64,000 nt of DNA from Anaerolineae bacterium. Lineage in GTDB: Bacteria; Chloroflexota; Anaerolineae; Aggregatilineales; Phototrophicaceae. A program made the position numbers and the translations under genes. A model generated the notes under the pieces. That model worked only from the letters and a program-made list of their open reading frames with translations. It was not told the origin of the DNA and made no database searches. Each line of letters begins with the position of its first letter. The stretch's first letter is position 1. The stretch covers positions 1-64,000 of the forward strand of contig JAGWBD010000001.1 in assembly GCA_021296065.1 (NCBI GenBank). The letters are read 5' to 3'. Positions 58,744 to 64,000 of this stretch are shown here, piece by piece.

Positions 58744-59730
58744 TCAGTCGTCGACGGTCGCCAACGCAGCGTCCAGTTCCGCCGCCGCAGGCGCGTAGTT
58801 CCCCACACGTTGCACCACCAGGCCGCTGGCGACGTTGGCCAGGGTGACGGCTGCAGGCCAGTCCGCCCCGGCCGCTGCCGCCAGGGTCATCACCGCGATG
58901 GCCGTGTCGCCCGCGCCGGTGACGTCGTAGACGTCGCTGACGACCGGCGCCGGGCAATGCCGCAACTCACCGGTCGCCGTGGCCAGTGTGGCGCCCTGCG
59001 GCCCGCGCGTAATGACCATCGCGCCGGTCAGACGCAGACGGTCGCAGAGTTCGCGCGCGGCGGCGCCGTAGTCCGCGTCGCTGGCCAGCGACCGCCCCAG
59101 CCACGCAGCCGCCTCCGCCGCATTGCACTTGACCAGGCCGAAGTCGTGGTACTTGTCCAGTTCGCCCTGGGCGTCTGCCGCCAGCAGGGATACGCCGGCA
59201 GCGCGCAACTCGTCCACCCGATCCCGCGTCAGCAGGCCAATGCGATAGTCGGAGACCAGCAGGGCATCGACCGCGCCGGCCAGCGATTTCACCTTTTCCA
59301 GCAGCAATTGACCGCTTTCCGGTGACAAGGCTGCCCTTGAGACAGTGTCGATGCGCGCCAGTTGCTGCGGATAACGCAGGCCCATCTGCGCCATAACGCG
59401 CAACTTGAGCGTGGTGCTGCGCCCGGCTTCGCGGACCAGCGCCCGGCAGTCAATGGACTGCGCTTGCAGCAGGGCGCGCAACTGTTGCCCGGCGTCGTCA
59501 TCGCCGGCGACGCCGGCCAGCAGCGCCTGGCTGCCCAGCCCTGCAATGGTGACCGCGGGGTTGGCCGCGCCGCCCGGCAGCAGTCGCCGGCTCTCGAATT
59601 CCAGCACCGGCACCGGCGCCTCGCGGCTCATACGCGTCGGGCGGCCGCCCAGATATTCATCCAGCAGCACGTCGCCGACGACCAGCACCCGTCGGCCTGC
59701 GAGGCGCGGCACCCATCCCTGCAGGGACAA
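58744..59730 (-). CDS. PfkB-family sugar kinase, heptose-7-phosphate kinase (RfaE1/HldE-N)-like
   Basis: A 328-residue ribokinase-fold enzyme. N-terminal VVGDVLLDEY, substrate-binding LPGGAANPAVTIAGLG (~51-66) and ATP-binding TGAGDTA (~276-282) with catalytic Asp are visible. The GGAAN and EYLGG patterns match heptose-7-phosphate kinases. The nucleotidyltransferase half of HldE is absent. With the GT9 fusion upstream, synthesis of a heptose-containing glycan is plausible. Its start abuts the DinB stop with no gap. Confidence 0.85.
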   Translation of the reverse strand: MSLQGWVPRLAGRRVLVVGDVLLDEYLGGRPTRMSREAPVPVLEFESRRLLPGGAANPAVTIAGLGSQALLAGVAGDDDAGQQLRALLQAQSIDCRALVREAGRSTTLKLRVMAQMGLRYPQQLARIDTVSRAALSPESGQLLLEKVKSLAGAVDALLVSDYRIGLLTRDRVDELRAAGVSLLAADAQGELDKYHDFGLVKCNAAEAAAWLGRSLASDADYGAAARELCDRLRLTGAMVITRGPQGATLATATGELRHCPAPVVSDVYDVTGAGDTAIAVMTLAAAAGADWPAAVTLANVASGLVVQRVGNYAPAAAELDAALATVDD

Positions 59731-60213
59731 TCAGATCACCATCACCTGGTCGTTGACACCCGTCAACTGCCGCAGGTATTCGATCTGGCCGGCGTGATAA
59801 CCGTCATGCCAGACCAGTTCGAGCAGGCATTCGCGCAGGTTGTCGCCATGGTCGCAGCTGTCGGCGTTGAATTGCGCTTCAGTGAGTGCAGCCAGCGCCG
59901 CCGCCAGTCTTTCCTGTGAGCGGCGCAGGTCGGCCAGGATGATGCCGAGGTCGACAGAATCATCGTCAGCCTGCATCGCCTCGCTGCCGTACCAGTAAGG
60001 CAGGGACCTGGTCTTTTCCCACAGCGGCTCGCCGCCCGCCATTTTCAGTGTGTGATCACGATAGACCAGCATGTGACCCAGCACCCAGTTGAGGCAGTTG
60101 CCACGGAAGGGCAACTGCAACATGCTGTCGGCATGCGTCAGGCCTTCCGTCTGGACCTCGATGACCTGCAGGTTGCGCGCCAGCAGGTGGATCATTTCTG
60201 CGCCTGAAATCAC
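59731..60213 (-). CDS. DinB/YfiT-like four-helix-bundle protein, paralogue A
   Basis: A 160-residue metal-binding helical bundle. Metal ligands are His in NWVLGHMLV (~47) and the C-terminal HxxxH in WHDGYHAGQIEYLRQLTG (~138-155). Its neighbour at 60240 is a clear paralogue (LPFRGNCLNWVLGHM in both). The family includes thiol-dependent enzymes (bacillithiol/mycothiol S-transferases) and uncharacterised stress proteins. It lies directly before the PfkB kinase gene. Confidence 0.87.
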   Translation of the reverse strand: MISGAEMIHLLARNLQVIEVQTEGLTHADSMLQLPFRGNCLNWVLGHMLVYRDHTLKMAGGEPLWEKTRSLPYWYGSEAMQADDDSVDLGIILADLRRSQERLAAALAALTEAQFNADSCDHGDNLRECLLELVWHDGYHAGQIEYLRQLTGVNDQVMVI

Positions 60214-60239
60214 GGGCGCACCCCCTTTGCTCGCGTCGT

Positions 60240-60719
60240 TCAGATCACCTTGTCGCCGACGCCCGACAGTTGCCGCAGGTACTCGGTCTGGCCGGTGTGG
60301 TAGCTGTCGTGCCAGGTCATGAAGGCCAGACGCTTGCGCAGGGTATCGTCGCGTTCATTCTCGAATGGCGCGTCCAGCGTCCCGTCATCCAGCGCGGTCA
60401 TGGCCTCCGCCAGGCACTCCTGCGAGCGCTGCAGATCGGCCAGAATACTCTCCATCGGCACGGCATCAGCTTCGGCCGTCATTGCCTCACTGCCAAACAT
60501 GTAGGGTGCGGACTTTTCGGCGTCCCAAAGTGTCTCCGCGCCGGCAATGCGCAGCATGTAGTCGCGGCTGACCAGCATATGGCCCAGCACCCAGTTGAGG
60601 CAGTTGCCGCGGAAGGGCAATTGCAGCATGCTGTCGCTGTGCGTCAGCCCCTCGGTCTGGAGACCGATGACCCGCAGGTTTTGTGCCAGCATGGTGGTCA
60701 TGTCAGTTGCTGTAATCAT
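60240..60719 (-). CDS. DinB/YfiT-like four-helix-bundle protein, paralogue B
   Basis: A 159-residue paralogue of the preceding protein in reverse order. The start at 60719 has AGGGGA upstream. It has the same NWVLGHM and WHDSYHTGQTEYLRQLSGV metal sites. Gap to paralogue A is 26 nt, so tandem duplication is likely. Sequence has diverged mainly in the middle helices, indicating separate roles. Confidence 0.87.
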   Translation of the reverse strand: MITATDMTTMLAQNLRVIGLQTEGLTHSDSMLQLPFRGNCLNWVLGHMLVSRDYMLRIAGAETLWDAEKSAPYMFGSEAMTAEADAVPMESILADLQRSQECLAEAMTALDDGTLDAPFENERDDTLRKRLAFMTWHDSYHTGQTEYLRQLSGVGDKVI

Positions 60720-60773
60720 GGCTTCCCCTTTACAGTCCGTCCCCTGTCCAGTCTGGCACAATTCGCGCGCGAA

Positions 60774-62582
60774 TCAAGCCTGCGGATGCGCGCGCCGCTC
60801 CAGCAGCACGGCCAGCACAAAGCGTGGCAAACGCAGCATGCGGCGCAGACGCCAGGGTTGCAACGCCAGGCGGAAGAGCCATTCCAGCCCGCGCCGGCGC
60901 AGCCACTGTGGCGCGCGCCGTACGTCGCCGGCAAGGTAGTCGAGCGTGCCCCCCACGCCCATGGCCATGCCCACCTGCAGGCGCGGCAGGTTACGCGCGA
61001 TCCATTTCTCCTGACGCGGCGCGCCCCAGGCCACGAAGAGCAGGTCCGCCTGGCTGGCGTTGACGCGCGCCACGATGTCGTCTTCCTCGTCGGCCGCCGG
61101 GCTGCCGCTGAAGGTGCCGGCGATCTGCAGGCCGGGGAAGCGGGTTTGCAGGGCCTGCGCCGCCCGTTCCGCCACGCCCGGCGCTGCGCCCAGCAGAAAG
61201 AGGCGCCAGCCGCGTGAGGCGGCGCGCTGCGCCAGCAGGGGCACGCCGTCCGCGCCGGTGATGCGGCCCGGCAGGGTCATGCCCCGTCGTCGTGCGGCCC
61301 AGAGCAGCCCCGCGCCGTCCGCCACACAGAGGTCCGCCCGCTGCAAAATGTGACGAAAGTTGACGTCGCCGCGCGCGGCCATCATGAATTCGGGGTTCAT
61401 GGTGCACACCTGGCGCGCGCGCCGCGGCCGCAGTGTCAGCCAGGCCTCGACCAGCGCCAGCCACTGTGCCGTGCCCAGTCCGTCCACCGGCAGGCCCAGA
61501 ATGTGGATGCGGCCAGGCGGGCGCGGACCGCGATCATCCGCTGGCGCGGAAGGCGACTCGCCGCGCAGCAGGGCCCGCGCCGCTTCCAGAACAAGGGCCG
61601 GCGTGACCATGCGCATACAGGTGCGCGCTTCGCAACCGCGCGGCAGCCCCAGGCTGTGGCCGACGTAGCCGCAAGGGCTGCAGGCAGGCGCGCTGCGCAA
61701 CACGACGCTGCGGCCGGCAGGCGTCCAGGGCCCCCAGGCGAAGGCGTTGCCTGGCCCCATGATGGCCAGCACCGGCGCGCCGGCCGCCGCCGCCAGATGC
61801 ATCACGCCACTCTCTGCGCCGATGAAGAGCGCCGCCCCGCCGAGCACCTGCGCCAGTTGGGGCAGGGTCGTCTGGCCGGTCAGGTCGATGACCGTGCTGC
61901 GCAGGGCCGCGCGCAGGGCCTGGTTGTCGTCGCCGGGGCCGCCGACCAGCACGAGTTGGGCGCCGGTTTCCTCGCGCAGGCGGTCCGCCACCTGTGCAAA
62001 GCGCTGCGGCGCCCAGCGGCGGGCCGGGTTGGATGCGCCACCGCCGGCGTGCAAGGCGATGTAACGACCCGGTGGCAGGGGCTGTGACAGGGCCCCGCGC
62101 GCCACCAGGGCCGGACGGGGACGCGGGTCGGCGCCGGCCCGGGCTGCCAGTTGCAGCCAGTATTCCGCCTGGTGCATGGCGCCGAATCCATTATCCGGCA
62201 CTTTTTCCGTGAGGAACCAGGCGTTGCCGTTGTCGAGGCCGATGCGCCGCCCGGCGCGCGCCGCCAGGGCGATGAGCGCGAACTTGAGCGTGCCGCGCCA
62301 CAGCGTGAAATGGTGCAAATAAATGACGAGGTCCTGCCGGCCCGGCGCCAGCATGCGCCGCAGATTGTCCGGTCGCAGAAAGCCGAAGGGGTGGCTGCCG
62401 CTGGCGCGATCGAGCGTGACGATTGCATCCACGAGGCCGCTGTCGGCCACCAGCGGCGCGGCGTGGGCGCTGGTCAACAGGGTCAGCCGGGCGTCGGGCC
62501 GTGCCGCGCGCAGGGCCGCCAGCGCCGGCGTCGCCAGCACGAGATCGCCCACGTCCGCCAGCTGCACCACCAGAATGCGCAT
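60774..62582 (-). CDS. Fusion of GT9 (heptosyltransferase-like) and GT26 (WecG/TagA/CpsF) glycosyltransferases
   Basis: A 602-residue two-domain enzyme. Residues ~1-340 are GT9: VVQLADVGDLVLATPAL at the N-terminus, IALHAGGGASNPARRW and FIGAESGVMHLAAAAGAPVLAIMGP. Residues ~355-585 are GT26: CTMNPEFMMAARGD (~393-406), GWRLFLLGAAPGVAE and FVAWGAPRQEKWIARN. GT9 adds heptose or similar sugars from ADP-heptose; GT26 adds ManNAc or ManNAcA to lipid-linked GlcNAc (known). One polypeptide for both suggests consecutive steps on one glycan. The upstream GT4 overlaps by one base. Confidence 0.93.
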   Translation of the reverse strand: MRILVVQLADVGDLVLATPALAALRAARPDARLTLLTSAHAAPLVADSGLVDAIVTLDRASGSHPFGFLRPDNLRRMLAPGRQDLVIYLHHFTLWRGTLKFALIALAARAGRRIGLDNGNAWFLTEKVPDNGFGAMHQAEYWLQLAARAGADPRPRPALVARGALSQPLPPGRYIALHAGGGASNPARRWAPQRFAQVADRLREETGAQLVLVGGPGDDNQALRAALRSTVIDLTGQTTLPQLAQVLGGAALFIGAESGVMHLAAAAGAPVLAIMGPGNAFAWGPWTPAGRSVVLRSAPACSPCGYVGHSLGLPRGCEARTCMRMVTPALVLEAARALLRGESPSAPADDRGPRPPGRIHILGLPVDGLGTAQWLALVEAWLTLRPRRARQVCTMNPEFMMAARGDVNFRHILQRADLCVADGAGLLWAARRRGMTLPGRITGADGVPLLAQRAASRGWRLFLLGAAPGVAERAAQALQTRFPGLQIAGTFSGSPAADEEDDIVARVNASQADLLFVAWGAPRQEKWIARNLPRLQVGMAMGVGGTLDYLAGDVRRAPQWLRRRGLEWLFRLALQPWRLRRMLRLPRFVLAVLLERRAHPQA

Positions 62583-63673
62583 CAGCCCGCCTTTGCCGCG
62601 TCCTGCAGGGCGCGCAGAGTCGCGCGCGCCGCCCGCTCCCAGGTGAAACTGGCGGCGCGGGCCTGGCCGGAACGGACCAGCCGTCGGCGCAAGGCCCTGT
62701 CCTTTTGCAGGCGCGTCATCTGCCGCGCGATGGCCCTGGCGTCCGTCGGCTCAACCAGCAGGGCGGCGTCACCGGCCAGTTCGGGCAGGCTGGAGGTCTT
62801 GCTGGTGATGACCGGCGTGCCGCAGTGCATGGCCTCCAGCACCGGAAAGCCGAAGCCTTCATGCAGCGAGGGAAAGAGCAGCGCCCGCGCGCCGGCGTAG
62901 AGCGCGCCGCGGTCTTCATCGTCGATGTAACCCGGCAAATGCACGTCTTCCAGCCCCGCGAACTCCCTTTCGTCAAAGAGCCAGCCGCGGCCGCCGGCCA
63001 GCACCAGCGCAGCGTCATCGTCGGGGTTGCTCGCGCGCCAGCGCTGCCAGGCGGCGACGATGGTCGACAGGTTCTTGCGCGGCTGCAGGGTGCCCAGAAA
63101 CAGATAGTAGCGTGGCGGCAGGGCGTACTTGCGCCGCAGGGCGGCCGGGTCGCCGATCGGCAGCGGGGTCACGCCGGGGTAGACGACCCGGACCTTCTCC
63201 GGCGCGACATTGCAGAATCGCCGCAAATCGTCCGCGGTCGCCTGGCTGTCGGCCAGCACGACGCTGGCGCGCCGCGCGCTGTGGCGCGTCGACCACGCCA
63301 GATAACGTCGCGCGCGCGACGGGTGCGCGGCGGGGAAATGGTGAAAGCCAAGGTCGTGCACGGTGACCAGGGCCCGCCCCGGCATGAATAAAGGCAGACT
63401 GTGCGCCGGCACGAAACTGACGTCCGGGCGCAGGGCATGGAGCGCCGCCGCCAGACGCAAATGCGTCCACAGGCGCGGCAGCGGAATGACGTGCTGAACG
63501 ACGTTGCGCCCGCGGAACAGGCCCTCGGGCGGGTCATCGCGAAAGTAAAGATGAAACTCGTGGTCGCCGCCAATATGCAGCAGGGCGCGGATGAGTTCGC
63601 GACTGTAGCGTTCGGTCCCGGTGGCCCGCGCGACGGTGGCGCGGCTGGCGTCGATGGCGACGCGCAGGCTCAT
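62582..63673 (-). CDS. Glycosyltransferase family 4
   Basis: A 363-residue GT-B enzyme. N-terminal RVAIDASRATVARATGTERYSRELIRAL (a pattern of mannosyltransferase-like GT4). Donor domain: LFLGTLQPRKNLSTIV, LPGYIDDEDRGALYAGARALLFPSLHEGFGFPVLEAMHCGTPVITS (positions ~234-278), containing the EX7E motif (EGFGFPVLE). It overlaps the GT9-GT26 fusion gene by one base, so these are coupled. It is divergent from the tRNA-Cys gene. Confidence 0.93.
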   Translation of the reverse strand: MSLRVAIDASRATVARATGTERYSRELIRALLHIGGDHEFHLYFRDDPPEGLFRGRNVVQHVIPLPRLWTHLRLAAALHALRPDVSFVPAHSLPLFMPGRALVTVHDLGFHHFPAAHPSRARRYLAWSTRHSARRASVVLADSQATADDLRRFCNVAPEKVRVVYPGVTPLPIGDPAALRRKYALPPRYYLFLGTLQPRKNLSTIVAAWQRWRASNPDDDAALVLAGGRGWLFDEREFAGLEDVHLPGYIDDEDRGALYAGARALLFPSLHEGFGFPVLEAMHCGTPVITSKTSSLPELAGDAALLVEPTDARAIARQMTRLQKDRALRRRLVRSGQARAASFTWERAARATLRALQDAAKAG

Positions 63674-63714
63674 GAATCCGCCTGCTGCAGGCAGCGACCG
63701 GTCGGGCCTGACGC

Positions 63715-63743
63715 TTGCCGCTCTGTGCCCAAATCGCTATACT
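63715..63743 (+). promoter_or_regulatory. Promoter of tRNA-Cys
   Basis: TTGCCG (63715-63720), a 17-nt spacer and TATACT (63738-63743), 9 nt before the mature 5' end of the tRNA. It is the best sigma-70-like match in the window and defines the TATACT type of -10 used at other starts here. Confidence 0.7.
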
Positions 63744-63751
63744 GAATCATC

Positions 63752-63822
63752 GGCGACGTAGCCAAGTGGCAAGGCAGAGGTCTGCAAAACCTTTATCACC
63801 GGTTCGAATCCGGTCGTCGCCT
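63752..63822 (+). tRNA. tRNA-Cys (anticodon GCA)
   Basis: A 71-nt cloverleaf. The acceptor stem pairs GGCGACG with CGTCGCC. The anticodon loop is CTGCAAA with GCA at 63784-63786. The T-arm is CCGGTTCGAATCCGG. The discriminator base is T (63822), the known identity element of Cys tRNA. CCA is not encoded. It is followed immediately by a T run and then a terminator. Confidence 0.97.
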
Positions 63823-63837
63823 TTTTTGGGCCCTCGC

Positions 63838-63862
63838 GCCCGCCACAAGTGGCGGGCTTTTT
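63838..63862 (+). terminator. Intrinsic terminator after tRNA-Cys
   Basis: A perfect 9-bp stem (GCCCGCCAC / GTGGCGGGC) around AA, followed by TTTTTC, 16 nt past the tRNA. The stem ends at the stop of the partial minus-strand gene at the right edge. Confidence 0.88.
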
Positions 63863-64000
63863 CATGCTTCGGCCGACTGTGAGCCGAGCTGCTCGTGCGC
63901 GGCATGGGTCACCATCGTCACGAGCCCCATCAGTCCCTGTCCCTTGCCCATCGAGACCTCGCGACCGAAGATCGCCAACACGATGTCCTGCGGAATCGCC
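63862..64000 (-). CDS. C-terminal part of an unidentified protein (truncated at window edge)
   Basis: Open minus-strand frame running off the right edge and ending at TGA (plus-strand 63862-63864). About 45 codons are visible (including IPQDIVLAIFGREVSMGKGQ and GLVTMVTHAAHEQLG). It is predicted mostly helical, with no recognised motif. The frame is otherwise supported by lack of stops and good codon use. Confidence 0.5.
   Translation of the reverse strand, partial: AIPQDIVLAIFGREVSMGKGQGLMGLVTMVTHAAHEQLGSQSAEA

Noticed and set aside
58744-59730. Ribokinase or fructokinase
   Set aside because: GGAAN and EYLGG patterns fit heptose-7-phosphate kinase better, although activity is untested.
63752-63822. 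Attachment site (tRNA 3' end) for an integrated element
   Set aside because: No integrase or repeated tRNA 3' fragment within the window.

Overview
The window is a GC-rich bacterial chromosome segment that is densely packed, with many 1-4 nt gene overlaps. The gene set fits an aerobic member of the Chloroflexota (Anaerolineae/Caldilineae-like): a caa3-type oxygen reductase with an A2-type subunit I, Rho, RNase Y next to RecX, a DUF951 protein beside a site-2-type membrane peptidase, LCP proteins, MGDG-synthase-like and GT4/GT9/GT26 glycosyltransferases, and abundant short palindromes in intergenic DNA. The assignment is inferred from gene content; no rRNA is present to confirm it. One tRNA gene (Cys, GCA) lies near the right edge.

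Layout. 0-10.6 kb: a carbohydrate ABC importer (ATPase and two permeases) and three tandem paralogous solute-binding proteins, all on the minus strand. An island of REP-like palindromes with its own REP-associated tyrosine transposase (RAYT) separates the two parts. An SDR epimerase follows. 10.7-14.9 kb: rho, arylamine N-acetyltransferase, a patch of duplicated intergenic repeats, efp and an SDR reductase. 14.9-20.7 kb: the cytochrome c oxidase operon. 20.7-31.1 kb: an AT-richer orphan, then a long minus-strand run (MutS-like ATPase, GT4, flippase, FAD oxidoreductase, TrmO, GatA, P-loop protein, enolase-superfamily enzyme). 31.2-36.1 kb: an envelope/signalling neighbourhood of FHA-TM protein, TM-HTH protein, PP2C-like-TM-propeller protein and LCP protein. 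36-47.5 kb: LLM oxidoreductase, lipoprotein cyclophilin, epimerase, small unknowns, a frameshifted K+ channel, a GT-C membrane protein, a TfoX-like protein, a class V aminotransferase, RNase Y and RecX. 47.5-64 kb: PlsC-like acyltransferase, nucleotide-sugar dehydrogenase, a triple-PDZ secreted protein, TyrA-like, HD and M50 proteins, DUF951, an MGDG-synthase-like GT, a proteasome-like ORF interrupted by an in-frame amber codon, RmlA, a Tat-exported sulfite-oxidase-like enzyme, a heptose-kinase-like PfkB protein, two DinB paralogues, a GT9-GT26 fusion, a GT4 and tRNA-Cys.

The dominant themes are respiration (cox operon), carbohydrate uptake, and synthesis of an envelope glycan (nucleotide-sugar dehydrogenase, RmlA, heptose-kinase-like protein, GT9-GT26 fusion, GT4s, flippase, LCP transferase). 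The most interesting items are the REP/RAYT system, whose elements keep the GTAG head known from proteobacterial REPs; the membrane-bound FHA/pseudo-PP2C/HTH/LCP cluster; the amber-interrupted proteasome-like gene; the GT9-GT26 fusion; and a homopolymer frameshift in the K+ channel gene.
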